DNA of 60,415 bases from Nocardiopsis terrae. Lineage in GTDB: Bacteria; Actinomycetota; Actinomycetes; Streptosporangiales; Streptosporangiaceae. The stretch lies in contig NZ_BMXJ01000007.1 in the NCBI RefSeq assembly GCF_014651695.1, positions 18,084 through 78,498 of the forward strand, given 5' to 3'. Position numbers and translations under genes: made by a program. Positions 16,200 to 23,914 of this stretch are shown here, piece by piece. Numbering within the stretch: the first letter of the stretch is position 1; every line of letters starts with the position of its first letter. Below the pieces are notes generated by a model. The model was not told where the DNA came from. It saw only the letters and a list, made by a program, of their open reading frames with translations, and did not search any database.

Positions 16200-17024
16200 G
16201 TGTACGACGAGGTGGACTACCCGGAGCCCGGACAGGTGGAACGGCGCGCGGTGGGGGGCGCGGAGAGCGCCCGGGCCGGGCGGCTCTGGTGGGACGGTGC
16301 CGCCGACGCCTACCAGGCCGAACACGGGGACTTCCTCCGCGACGCGGGTTTCGTCTGGTCCCCCGAGGGGGTGGACGAGGCCGAGGCGGGGCTGCTCGGC
16401 GACGTGAGCGGGAAGAGGGTCCTGGAGGTCGGCTGCGGCGCGGGCCAGTGCGGCCGGTGGTTGCGCTCCCGGGGGGTGCGCGAGGTGGTCGGGTTCGACC
16501 TGGCCCGGCGGCAGCTCCAGCACTCCGGGCGGATCGACGAGCAGACCGGGCACCGGTTGCCCGTGGTCCAGGCCGACGCCCAGCGGATGCCGTTCGCCGA
16601 CGACTCCTTCGACGTGGTCTTCTCCGCCTTCGGGGCGTTCCCGTTCGTGCCCGCGGCCGAGTCCGCCCTCGCCGAGGCGGGGCGCGTGCTCAGGCCCGGA
16701 GGGCGGTTCGTGTTCTCGGTGACCCACCCGATCCGGTGGTGTTTCCCCGACGACCCCACCGAGCAGGGGATGACGGTCAACCAGTCCTACTTCGACCGCC
16801 GGGCCTACGTGGAGGAGGACGGCGCGGGCCGGGCGGTCTACGTCGAGCACCACCACACCGTTGGTGACTGGCTGCGCGGGATCGTCGCGGCCGGCCTGGT
16901 CCCGCAGGACATGGTCGAGCCGGAGTGGCCGCAGGACAACGACCAGGTGTGGGGCGGCTGGGGGCCGGTGCGCGGCAGGATGGTTCCCGGCACGGCCATC
17001 TTCCAGGCGGTCAAACCCGTCTGA
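16200..17024 (+). CDS. Class I SAM-dependent methyltransferase
   Basis: This 274-residue cytosolic protein has a methyltransferase type-11 core. Motif I is VLEVGCGAGQCGRW near residues 76-90. The acidic residue after beta-2 lies in VVGFDLA, motif IV is DVVFSAFGAFPF, and RVLRPGGRFVFS is the post-II motif. The N-terminal 70 residues include a LWWDGAADAYQAEHGDFL segment common to actinomycete methyltransferases of unknown substrate. An AGGAG site precedes the GTG start by 5 bases. It follows SURF1 by 24 bases, so cotranscription is possible without any obvious functional link. Confidence 0.87.
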   Translation: MYDEVDYPEPGQVERRAVGGAESARAGRLWWDGAADAYQAEHGDFLRDAGFVWSPEGVDEAEAGLLGDVSGKRVLEVGCGAGQCGRWLRSRGVREVVGFDLARRQLQHSGRIDEQTGHRLPVVQADAQRMPFADDSFDVVFSAFGAFPFVPAAESALAEAGRVLRPGGRFVFSVTHPIRWCFPDDPTEQGMTVNQSYFDRRAYVEEDGAGRAVYVEHHHTVGDWLRGIVAAGLVPQDMVEPEWPQDNDQVWGGWGPVRGRMVPGTAIFQAVKPV

Positions 17025-17034
17025 GGGCGGTTGT

Positions 17035-17586
17035 TCAGCCGACCAGGTACTCGGGCGGGACGGCGTCGGCCAGCCAGACCCCGTTCCCGGTGAGGCGGAA
17101 CTCGTGGCCCTCGGCGTGCATGCGCGCGGAGTCGACGGTGACCACGACCGGTGTGCCCCTGCGTGCGCCGACCCTGCGCGCGGTCTCCGGGGCCGGGGAC
17201 AGGTGCATGTGGTGCCGGTTCATCGGGCGTAGTCCCTCACGGTGGATCGCGGGCAGGAAGCGGCCCACGGTGCCGTGGAAGAGGCGGGTGGGCGGTGCTG
17301 TCGGCTCCAGTCGGAGATCGACGCGGACCGAGTGCCCCTGCTGGGCGCGGATCCGCAGGCCGTCCGGGCTGAGCGCGAAGCGTTTCCTGTCGTTGGTCTC
17401 CACGATCTCCCGCAGCCCTTCGGGGGTGAGGCGCAGACCGGCGCGGCGGCATCCGGAGACGAGGGCGTCGGTCCCGGTCCAGCCCTGGGGGTCGAGTGTC
17501 AGCCCGGCCCGGGCGGGGTCGTGCCGCAGGACCAGGGCGAGGAATCTGGACGCGCGGTGGAGTTCCTTGTCGTTCATGGATTCCAT
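17035..17586 (-). CDS. kptA: RNA 2'-phosphotransferase KptA/Tpt1
   Basis: This 183-residue enzyme moves an internal RNA 2'-phosphate to NAD, giving ADP-ribose 1''-2''-cyclic phosphate. The N-terminal domain carries SRFLALVLRHDP, the hallmark RxxxxxLRH region. NDRKRFAL contributes another catalytic Arg. The C-terminal ADP-ribosyltransferase-fold domain has LFHGT and the H-x-H-x-S motif in RHHMHLSP. These are the known Tpt1 catalytic and NAD-binding elements, and all are intact. The physiological role of bacterial KptA is unsettled. An in-frame ATG at 17577 is an alternative start. The divergent neighbour is a broken TIGR02452 macrodomain gene, a possible partner in ADP-ribose metabolism. Confidence 0.9.
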   Translation of the reverse strand: MESMNDKELHRASRFLALVLRHDPARAGLTLDPQGWTGTDALVSGCRRAGLRLTPEGLREIVETNDRKRFALSPDGLRIRAQQGHSVRVDLRLEPTAPPTRLFHGTVGRFLPAIHREGLRPMNRHHMHLSPAPETARRVGARRGTPVVVTVDSARMHAEGHEFRLTGNGVWLADAVPPEYLVG

Positions 17587-17708
17587 GGTGCGGACCGGGA
17601 GCTGTCGGTTCCAGGGGTTTTCGGCTGCCCCGGGCCCTCCGCGGCGGTAAACCCCCTGGGGCGGCGGGGCGGAGCGATAGCTTCGTGCCCCTACGGGAGG
17701 AGGCCGGT

Positions 17709-18545
17709 GTGTCGCAGCGGTTGCGTGAGGTGTGGAACCGGACCAGGGAGGCCTGTGAACGTGGGAGCTACCGTGTGGGCGGCCGGGATGTGGACCTGAC
17801 CGGTCTGTTGGCGGTGATGCGCACGGGGACGCGGCTCCACCTGCCGGAGGATACGGCCGGGGCGGTCGTTCCGGAGGGCGGGCACCACACCCGGTTCGAG
17901 GTCACCGGTGAGAGCACCCTGGAGGCGGTCCGGCGGTTGGCGGGGAGGGGCCGGAGCCGCTCCGGGTGGCGGCGCTGAACTTCGCCTCGGCCCGCAAACC
18001 CGGCGGTGGCGTACTCAACGGGGCGCAGGCCCAGGAGGAGAGCCTGGCCCGGTCCAGCGCGCTGTACGCTCCCTGACCCGGTGCCCGGAGTACTACGAGT
18101 ACCACCGGGCGGAGCGGGGGCTGCTCTACACGGACCGGGTGATCTGGTCGCCGAGTGTCCCGGTGTACCGGGACGACCGCGCCGGGTGGCTGGCCGAGAC
18201 GGTGGCCGTCGACTTCCTCACCGCGGCTGCGCCCAACCGGCGGATGATCGAACGCGACCAGCCCGAACTGTCCTCCCGGGTGCCGGGGGCGCTCGACCGG
18301 CGAGCTCGCGCGGTGCTGGCCGTCGCCGCCCACCACGGCACCGAGCGGTTGGTCCTGGGGCGTGGGGCTGCGGCGTCTTCGGCAACCGTCCGTCGGAGGT
18401 GGCCGAGGTGTTTGCCGGACCTCTCCGGGGGGAGTTCGAGGGGGTGTTCGCCAGGGTCGTGTTCGCGGTGCTCGACCGCGACGGGGAGGTACGGCGGCCC
18501 TTCGAGGAGCGCTTCGGGGAGTACCCCGAGGGGCGCGTGAGCTGA
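17709..18545 (+). pseudogene. TIGR02452/microbial PARG-like macrodomain protein, three frameshifts
   Basis: Reading through three frames recovers one family protein of about 275 residues. Frame 1 (from GTG 17709, after GGGAGGAGG) gives VSQRLREVWNRTREAC up to about 17945. Frame 2 gives LNFASARKPGGGVLNGAQAQ to about 18073. Frame 3 gives SLTRCPEYYEYHR to about 18358. The last frame gives AWGCGVFGNRPSEVAEVF and stops at 18545. The GGG-x-x-x-G-A-Q-A-Q-E-E and GAWGCG motifs of TIGR02452/DUF2263 poly(ADP-ribose) glycohydrolase-like proteins are all visible. Each junction fits one missing base, mostly in G or C runs, so sequencing error is possible. It lies divergent to kptA. Confidence 0.8.
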
Positions 18546-18555
18546 GGGTGGCGTT

Positions 18556-19023
18556 ATGGAGGAGAAACCGGACGCGGACGGCGTGCGGATCAGGGCGGCG
18601 GTGCCGCAGGACCACGGGCGGATCCTCGCGGTCTGTGACGACTGGTGGGGCAAACCGGTCGCGCACATCCTCCCGAGGCTGTTCCTCGACCACTTCCACA
18701 CCACCAGCCTCACCGCGGAGGCCGAGGGCGCGCTGGCCGGTTTCCTGGTGGGTTTCCCCTCGCCCGCCCGGCCCGAGGAGGCCTACGTGCACTTCACCGC
18801 GGTGTCCCCGGACCACCGGGGTAGCGGGCTGGGCCGACGGATGTACCGGAGGTTCGCCGGGGCGGCCCGGGCGGAGGGCCGTTCGGTGGTGCGGGCGGTC
18901 ACCGCACCGACCAACGACCGCTCGATCGCCTTCCACCGGTCGCTCGGCTTCACCGTGACCGGACCGCACACCGACCACGACGGCCCCGGCGTGGACCGGA
19001 TGTGCTTCGAACTGCGCCTCTGA
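18556..19023 (+). CDS. GNAT family N-acetyltransferase
   Basis: The 155-residue cytosolic protein has a complete GNAT fold. Motif A reads FTAVSPDHRGSGLGRRMYRRF, with the Q/R-x-x-G-x-G/A acetyl-CoA pyrophosphate loop near residues 85-92. Motif B contains APTNDRSIAFHRSLGF. Substrate is unknown. It starts 11 bases after the macrodomain pseudogene and has a GAGGGTGG ribosome-binding site, so it was probably part of the same transcript. Confidence 0.87.
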   Translation: MEEKPDADGVRIRAAVPQDHGRILAVCDDWWGKPVAHILPRLFLDHFHTTSLTAEAEGALAGFLVGFPSPARPEEAYVHFTAVSPDHRGSGLGRRMYRRFAGAARAEGRSVVRAVTAPTNDRSIAFHRSLGFTVTGPHTDHDGPGVDRMCFELRL

Positions 19024-19095
19024 GGACGACCGGTCCCGGGCCCGGTGCGATGGCCGGGACGGGCCCGGAGGACGCGGGGCGGTGCGGGTTCCGGC

Positions 19096-19722
19096 TCAGC
19101 CCCCGTGGCGGCGGCGGGCCTCGCTCGCCTGGGCGAGGCGGCGCAGGGAGGCCAGGAGCCGTTCCCCCAGCACGGTGCCGACCACCACGGTCCTCAGGAC
19201 ACCGTCCAGGTTGGTGACGCCCTCCACGTAGTCGTGGTCCAGCCGGGCGGTCTGTCCGGCGGCGTCGGCGTAGCCGTCGAGCCACTCCGGGGTGAGCTCG
19301 AAGCCGGAGCCCTCCAGGGCTGCCATCACCCGGGCCAGCTCCTCGCGCAGGGCGGAGCCCGGGTGGACGTGCCAGCCGTGCCGTTCGGCCAGGGCGTCCG
19401 CGGCGGCCAGGTCCTCCTCGCTCACGTCGCCGCCGTCCCCGGGACCGCCGTCGACCCTCTTCAGGGTGAGGCCCATGAGGTCGCCGAGTTCGGGGCGCTG
19501 GTCGCCGTCGATCACCTGGAGGAGGTCCCGGGTGGCGGCGACGGAGAGCCCGCCGACCTCCGTGAGCGCGCCGATCAGGCGGAGCCGGTCCAGGTGGCTC
19601 TCGTCGTAACGGGCCTGGTTGGGGCTGGTGAGCTCGCCGCGGTGCAGGAGCCCCTCCCGCACGTAGTACTTGATGGTCGGTACGGAGACTCCAGAGCGTT
19701 CGCTCAGTTCCGAGATGCGCAT
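19096..19722 (-). CDS. MerR family transcriptional regulator
   Basis: This 208-residue protein has the MerR winged helix-turn-helix in the first 70 residues (MRISELSERSGVSVPTIKYY, then REGLLHRGE and the Arg-Tyr-Asp of the second wing). A dimerisation helix follows, then a C-terminal effector domain of about 110 residues with no conserved Cys, so a metal sensor is unlikely. AAGGAAC precedes the ATG by 6 bases. A dyad in the 102-base divergent gap is a likely operator controlling this gene and the membrane protein opposite. Confidence 0.88.
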   Translation of the reverse strand: MRISELSERSGVSVPTIKYYVREGLLHRGELTSPNQARYDESHLDRLRLIGALTEVGGLSVAATRDLLQVIDGDQRPELGDLMGLTLKRVDGGPGDGGDVSEEDLAAADALAERHGWHVHPGSALREELARVMAALEGSGFELTPEWLDGYADAAGQTARLDHDYVEGVTNLDGVLRTVVVGTVLGERLLASLRRLAQASEARRRHGG

Positions 19723-19765
19723 GCCGTTCCTTCGGGGGCGGAGGCCCCTTGCGCCCGCGCCCCAA

Positions 19766-19792
19766 ACTATGGATAGTTAGCTTATCCGTAGT
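19766..19792. promoter_or_regulatory. Candidate MerR operator dyad
   Basis: ACTATGGATA and TATCCGTAGT are inverted arms (9 of 10 positions match) around a 7-bp spacer. A second partial dyad (GATA-GTGTGAG-TATC) follows at about 19794-19808. Both lie between the divergent MerR and membrane-protein genes. Confidence 0.4.
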
Positions 19793-19824
19793 GGATAGTG
19801 TGAGTATCTACCTGAGGGGTCCTC

Positions 19825-20859
19825 ATGTTACCGTCGTCCGCCGCCCGGGGGTTCCGGGCAGCTCACCACTGGCACCGGCCGCTCATGGCGGCCGCCTACG
19901 CCTGCGTCCTCCTCCTCGCCGTGAGCGCGGTCGGCCTGGCCGTCGACGACCGTGTCGTCAACGGTGAGGCGGCCTGGCTGAAACCGTTCAAGTTCTCGCT
20001 GTCGATCATCGTCTACAACGCCACCCTCGCCTGGCTGCTCTCTCTGGTCGTCCGCTGGCGGCGGGCGGGCTGGTGGCTCGGGGCGGTGGTCGCGGCCATG
20101 TCCCTGGGGGAGATGGCGCTGATCATCACCCAGGTGGCCCGGGGCGAGATGAGCCACTTCAACAACTCGACCGCGTTCGATTCCGCCGTCTACACGGTCA
20201 TGGGCACCATGATCACCGTGCTGTGGGCGGCGACCTTCGCCATCGGGGCGATCCTCCTGTTCCAGCGGATCCGTGAGCGCTCCACCGGCTGGGCGATCCG
20301 GATCGGGGTGGGGATCGCGCTCCTGGGGATGGGCGTGGGGCCCCTCATGACCAGCCCGACCCCGGCCCAACTGGAGGAGTCCTCCGGGGGAGTCCCGGAC
20401 GTCGTCGGCGCGCACACGGTCGGCCCGGCCGACGGCGGCCCCGGCCTGCCCCTCGTCGGATGGAGCACGGTCGGCGGAGACCTGCGGGTCGGCCACTTCC
20501 TGGGCATCCACGGGCTCCAGGTCATGGTCCTGCTCGTGCTGGTCCTGGGCGTCCTCTCGGCCCGGTTCCCCCGCCTGCGTGACGACGGCACGCGCCGCCG
20601 CCTGGTGGCCGTGGTCGGCGCCGCCTACACGGGCCTGACCGCGCTGACCGTCTGGCAGGCCCTGCGCGGCCAGTCCGTGGTCTCCCCCGACGCGCTCACC
20701 CTCGCCGCCGGCGGAGCGGTCACCGTTCTCGCCGTTCCGGGGCTGGTGTGGGCCCTGCGCGTATCATCCGGGCAGGCGGACCGGGAGGACGAAGAGTGCG
20801 ACTCAAACTCGACCTGCACGACATCTTCAACAAGGGGCGGAGCATCGACCAGGCCCTGA
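19825..20859 (+). CDS. Polytopic membrane protein of unknown function
   Basis: This 344-residue protein has about eight hydrophobic segments. It includes a conserved-looking KPFKFSLSIIVYNATLAWLL stretch and a histidine-bearing GHFLGIHGLQVMVLL helix that could bind haem or metal. I do not recognise an experimentally characterised family. It is divergent from the MerR regulator and probably its target. Its last 21 codons overlap the start of smr in another frame (20796-20859), and the tail there is Ser/Thr-rich. Either the overlap is real, giving translational coupling, or the natural stop has been lost. Confidence 0.72.
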   Translation: MLPSSAARGFRAAHHWHRPLMAAAYACVLLLAVSAVGLAVDDRVVNGEAAWLKPFKFSLSIIVYNATLAWLLSLVVRWRRAGWWLGAVVAAMSLGEMALIITQVARGEMSHFNNSTAFDSAVYTVMGTMITVLWAATFAIGAILLFQRIRERSTGWAIRIGVGIALLGMGVGPLMTSPTPAQLEESSGGVPDVVGAHTVGPADGGPGLPLVGWSTVGGDLRVGHFLGIHGLQVMVLLVLVLGVLSARFPRLRDDGTRRRLVAVVGAAYTGLTALTVWQALRGQSVVSPDALTLAAGGAVTVLAVPGLVWALRVSSGQADREDEECDSNSTCTTSSTRGGASTRP

Positions 20860-21047
20860 ACGACATCATGGACGAGGCCGAGCGCAAGAAGGCCAAGACC
20901 GTGGAGATCATCCCGGGCAAGGGTTCGGGCCAGTTGAAGAAGCGGGTGCTGCGCTTCCTCGACCGCAAGGACGTCAAGGCGCGCTACCACCGGGTCGAGA
21001 AGGACTCGAGGAACTTCGGTCGGCTGTTCATCCACTTCAGGCACTGA
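20796..21047 (+). CDS. Small Smr-domain protein
   Basis: This 83-residue protein is an isolated Smr (small MutS-related) domain. The conserved LDLHD motif is at its start (residues 4-8) and the second signature, IIPGKGSGQLKKRVLRFL, is central. Stand-alone Smr domains are nucleases or nucleic-acid binders; some cleave mRNA at stalled ribosomes. The GTG at 20796 is preceded by a weak GGAGGACGAAGA ribosome-binding site. Its last 32 bases (21015-21046) are repeated with one mismatch at 21979-22010, beyond the toxin-antitoxin pair. This suggests the 3' end served as an insertion site. Confidence 0.85.
   Translation: MRLKLDLHDIFNKGRSIDQALNDIMDEAERKKAKTVEIIPGKGSGQLKKRVLRFLDRKDVKARYHRVEKDSRNFGRLFIHFRH
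21015..21046 (+). repeat. Left copy of the smr 3'-end direct repeat (att-like)
   Basis: This 32-base sequence ends the smr reading frame (FGRLFIHFRH) and matches 21979-22010 at 31 of 32 positions; T21020 corresponds to C21984. Flanking sequence differs on both sides of both copies. Confidence 0.85.
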
Positions 21048-21091
21048 TGTGGGGGCGGAGAATCCTGACGCTCAGTGCTTGGTGGACATTG

Positions 21092-21109
21092 CGTAATACT
21101 CGTATTACG
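21092..21109. promoter_or_regulatory. Palindromic operator of the toxin-antitoxin operon
   Basis: CGTAATAC-TC-GTATTACG is a perfect palindrome ending 8 bases before the antitoxin ATG. It overlaps the likely -10 region and is ideally placed for autorepression by the RHH antitoxin. Confidence 0.65.
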
Positions 21110-21117
21110 ATCGTGGC

Positions 21118-21447
21118 ATGGCGAAGGTGAGAATCAGTATCAGCCTTGACCCGGACGAAGCCGAGCGCGTCAGGTCACACGCGGACCGTGCGGGGATGGA
21201 CGTGTCGTCCTACTTCGTCAACGCCGCGATTCGCCAGATGGGCGATGCTGAGTTGGCCGAGGCGGAGTTCGCGGGTGTCGACGCGCTGATCGCCGATGCC
21301 GAAGGGCGAGCCGAGCACTACGGGTCTGTTGACGAGACCGGTGATGACTCTCTGAACGCGGATGAGCGCCGTGAGGTCGACGAGGCGATGAGCCTGGTCT
21401 ACGGTGCTGGGGAAACCCGGACCCGAAGCCGGGGCGAGGTGGCGTGA
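21118..21447 (+). CDS. Ribbon-helix-helix antitoxin (CopG/VapB-like)
   Basis: This 109-residue protein begins with an RHH DNA-binding domain. The beta strand KVRISISLDP and the helices DEAERVRSHADRAG and DVSSYFVNAAI fill residues 3-45. An acidic C-terminal half would wrap the toxin. It shares 4 bases with the toxin start (GTGA overlap), and the palindrome upstream points to autoregulation. Base composition is somewhat lower in GC than surrounding genes, consistent with acquisition. Confidence 0.83.
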   Translation: MAKVRISISLDPDEAERVRSHADRAGMDVSSYFVNAAIRQMGDAELAEAEFAGVDALIADAEGRAEHYGSVDETGDDSLNADERREVDEAMSLVYGAGETRTRSRGEVA

Positions 21448-21929
21448 GCGCTCGCGTACCCGTCTACGACACGGGGATGCTCATCGCTTTGGCGGCGCGT
21501 AAGTCCAAGGCGGTACAGATGCACCGCGGGCTCGTACGGTCCCCGCACCGCCCCGTGATCACCGGTCCTGTCCTGGCTCAGGTGTGGCGCCCGGATCCTG
21601 CGACCGTGCACGCCATGAGCGCGGTCCTGAAGGAGTGCACGGTTCCCCAAGCCCGGTCGTCTCCAGCTGCCTTGCGGCCCACGAGCGCGGGACAGCCGGA
21701 GTGCATCGCGTGTGCGGCCGCTCCGGACATCACCGATTGGCGGCGTATCGGTGCGGTCCTGGGGGTGGCGGCCCTCCCCGCGAAGAAGCGTCCGGACGCG
21801 GTGGACGCCCTTGTCGCCTGGACGGCCGTGAAGCACCGAAGCGCCGTGGTGTTCACCAGTGACCCTGGTGACATCGCCGCGTACGTGGACGCGATCGGTG
21901 CCGATGACGTCCACTTGGTCACGGTATGA
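21444..21929 (+). CDS. PIN-domain toxin (VapC-like ribonuclease)
   Basis: This 161-residue protein has a PIN-type nuclease core: first acidic residue in VYDTGML (Asp9), AQVWR in the second motif, and late acidic residues in DAVDALVAW and FTSDPGD. The AQVWR variant, with Gln in place of the classical Glu, is common in an actinobacterial PIN subfamily. Residues about 65-95 look like a lineage-specific insertion. VapC toxins cleave RNA, often tRNA, and are held inactive by the RHH partner. The start overlaps the antitoxin stop, indicating translational coupling. Confidence 0.8.
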   Translation: MSARVPVYDTGMLIALAARKSKAVQMHRGLVRSPHRPVITGPVLAQVWRPDPATVHAMSAVLKECTVPQARSSPAALRPTSAGQPECIACAAAPDITDWRRIGAVLGVAALPAKKRPDAVDALVAWTAVKHRSAVVFTSDPGDIAAYVDAIGADDVHLVTV

Positions 21930-21978
21930 GCCCCATGGCTCCCGTGCGGGTCGTCGGTAGGTGTGCGCACTCACGTAT

Positions 21979-22010
21979 TTCGGCCGGCTGTTCATCCACT
22001 TCAGGCACTG
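21979..22010 (+). repeat. Right copy of the smr 3'-end direct repeat (att-like)
   Basis: This copy of the last 32 bases of smr lies 50 bases beyond the toxin stop. The frame still spells FGRLFIHFRH but runs past the end (CAC TGG) instead of stopping. The rest of the gap up to 22211 shows no gene. Confidence 0.85.
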
Positions 22011-22211
22011 GCCTCCGGCGGCTCGACGGGTGAGGAGCACGAACGCCTGCTCCGCCCCGACCTCGACGTTCTGGTGCGCGCCCGGCCCGGGCCCCGGTCC
22101 GCCTCGCCCTTTCTGGTACTGGTGTGGGTACGACGGGTCGGCTCCGCAGAAGCAGGGCCTTCCGCCGTCTGCTTCCCCCTGCCATCCCCCATCGAATGTT
22201 GGAGCGATCGC

Positions 22212-23321
22212 ATGCGCGTCACGGGCCGATCGGCGTCCCTCGCGGCCTGCCTGGCCGCAGCAGCCCTGGCGGCCACGGGTTGCACGGCGCTCAAGTCCGA
22301 GGAGTGGGACGTGGCCGTCTCCGTCGGTGAGTTGCCCCCGGCACCCTTCGGCACACGTGTCGACCACAGCTTCGTGTGGACCGGTGCGGAACTGTTCGTC
22401 TGGGGCGGGAGCAGCGATGGTCCCCACGCCGACGGCGCCGCCTACTCCCCGGACACCGACTCCTGGCGCGTGATCGCGGACGCGGACCTGGAAGCGCGCG
22501 CCCAACACACCACCGCGGTCCTCGGGGACCAGCGGGTACTCGTCTGGGGAGGCGTCACCGACACGTTCTCCGGGGACGAGGACGGCCGCATGGCCAGGGA
22601 CGGTGCGATCTACGACCCCGGAGCCGACTCCTGGGAACCGATCGCCGACGCTCCGGAGGCGAGGGACCTGGCACCGGTCACCGTGGCGGGCGACCACGTC
22701 GTCTTCGGGGGAGGCGGCTACGAGGGCGATCTCCTGGTGTACTCGCTGCAGGACGACACCTGGAACTCCGTTCCGGTGACCGGTGCCGGGGAGCGGTTCC
22801 GGATGTTCGACCTGGTGGCCGTCGACGACGAGGTCGTTCTGGCCGGGGCCTCGTCCGACCGCATGTTCACCGGGCGGTTCCGGGTGGGTGACACGAGCGC
22901 GCCCATGGCCGAGTTCGTGGACGTCGAGGACCCGTACGGGGCGTACCTCGGACTGGCGGCCCTTCCGGGGGACGGGGCGCTCCTGGCGGTCGATGAGGGC
23001 CGCGACGGGCACCTGTACGAGCTCGACGGTCCGGGGCAGGCCGCGACGGTGCACGACGCCGGTGCTTTCCAGCCGCCGGTGTACCCGGTCTCCTACCCCC
23101 TGCTGTCGGGGGAGATGGCCTTCGTGGAGGGGCTGGGCGTGCTCTCGACCAACGCCGGTGAGTTCAGCGTGTGGGACGCGGACACCGGCCTGACCCACTG
23201 GTCCGGGCACGAGGCACTCGACGGCTACTGCGGCCCCGTCGAACCCGTCGGCGCGGAGGTCCTGATCGGTTGGGGCGGCCGGTGCGAGACCGGCGGGGTC
23301 AGGATCGACCTGCGAGCCTAG
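22212..23321 (+). CDS. Kelch-like beta-propeller lipoprotein
   Basis: This 369-residue exported lipoprotein has a signal peptide ending in the lipobox LAATGC near residue 24. The mature part carries kelch-type repeats visible as FVWTGAELFVWGGSS, AAYSPDTDSW, VLVWGGV, AIYDPGADSWEPI and VFGGGG, followed by weaker repeats. Propeller lipoproteins of this kind are surface scaffolds or binding proteins; no ligand can be assigned. GGAGCG precedes the ATG. It lies just right of the toxin-antitoxin cassette. Confidence 0.83.
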   Translation: MRVTGRSASLAACLAAAALAATGCTALKSEEWDVAVSVGELPPAPFGTRVDHSFVWTGAELFVWGGSSDGPHADGAAYSPDTDSWRVIADADLEARAQHTTAVLGDQRVLVWGGVTDTFSGDEDGRMARDGAIYDPGADSWEPIADAPEARDLAPVTVAGDHVVFGGGGYEGDLLVYSLQDDTWNSVPVTGAGERFRMFDLVAVDDEVVLAGASSDRMFTGRFRVGDTSAPMAEFVDVEDPYGAYLGLAALPGDGALLAVDEGRDGHLYELDGPGQAATVHDAGAFQPPVYPVSYPLLSGEMAFVEGLGVLSTNAGEFSVWDADTGLTHWSGHEALDGYCGPVEPVGAEVLIGWGGRCETGGVRIDLRA

Positions 23322-23333
23322 GCTCCCGGGCGG

Positions 23334-23765
23334 TCAGCCCCGCCACGCGGCCAGTGTCGCCTCCGACCAGGCGCGGACACGTTCGGGGTGGCCCTCGGCG
23401 GGGAAGGCGCCGTCCGCCGCGACCTCCGCGACGGTGAACGCGAACCCCGTGGGAGCCCTTGGGCCGGGAGTGTCGTCCGTCCGGTCCCGCCGCAGCACCC
23501 GGTGGGAGTTGGCGCGCCGGGCGTGCTCGGTCAGCCGGGTCGCAGCCTCGGCCCCGCCCCCGACGTAGGCCCGTAGTAGTTCCAGCAGGAAGGTGTGCGA
23601 GCCCTCGGTGAGGGAGGCCGGGTGCTGGAGGCGGTAACAGGCGACGGCGACGCCGTGCAGCGGCCCCCACGGTTCCTGGCGGGAGTGGTCCAGGGCCAGC
23701 AGCCGTCCGAACAGTTCCTCGCACGGGACCTCACCGGCGGCCCTGCATTCCGGGCAGGTGTCCAT
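23334..23765 (-). CDS. DUF5946 family protein
   Basis: This 143-residue cytosolic protein opens with a CPEC zinc-ribbon-like pair (MDTCPECRAAGEVPCEE). It contains the typical DHSRQEPWGPLHGVAVACYRL segment and a late AFTVAEVAA. Only three Cys are near the N terminus, so metal binding is possible but not certain. Function is unknown. An in-frame GTG at 23783 is an alternative start; neither has a good ribosome-binding site. The gene is convergent with the kelch lipoprotein gene. Confidence 0.75.
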   Translation of the reverse strand: MDTCPECRAAGEVPCEELFGRLLALDHSRQEPWGPLHGVAVACYRLQHPASLTEGSHTFLLELLRAYVGGGAEAATRLTEHARRANSHRVLRRDRTDDTPGPRAPTGFAFTVAEVAADGAFPAEGHPERVRAWSEATLAAWRG

Positions 23766-23914
23766 TCCTGAATACTTTCGCACGTGCCCCGGGAACGCGA
23801 GCAGTTTTCGCGCGGCACCGGATCAGGAGGGGCTGTCGGGGTTGACGCGGGTGTGGCCGCAGGAAGAGGCTTGCCGTCTCTTCGTCTGATTCCGACACCG
23901 ACCGGGGCGACGCC

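Larger units (their letters stand above)
21015..22010. mobile_element. Putative 964-bp cassette: toxin-antitoxin pair between smr 3'-end repeats
   Basis: Direct repeats of the smr 3' end flank a ribbon-helix-helix/PIN operon and nothing else. This is the arrangement left by site-specific integration into the end of a gene, with the gene restored by the incoming copy. No integrase is present, so the cassette would need help in trans or be the remnant of a larger element. Simple recombination-generated duplication is the alternative. Confidence 0.55.
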
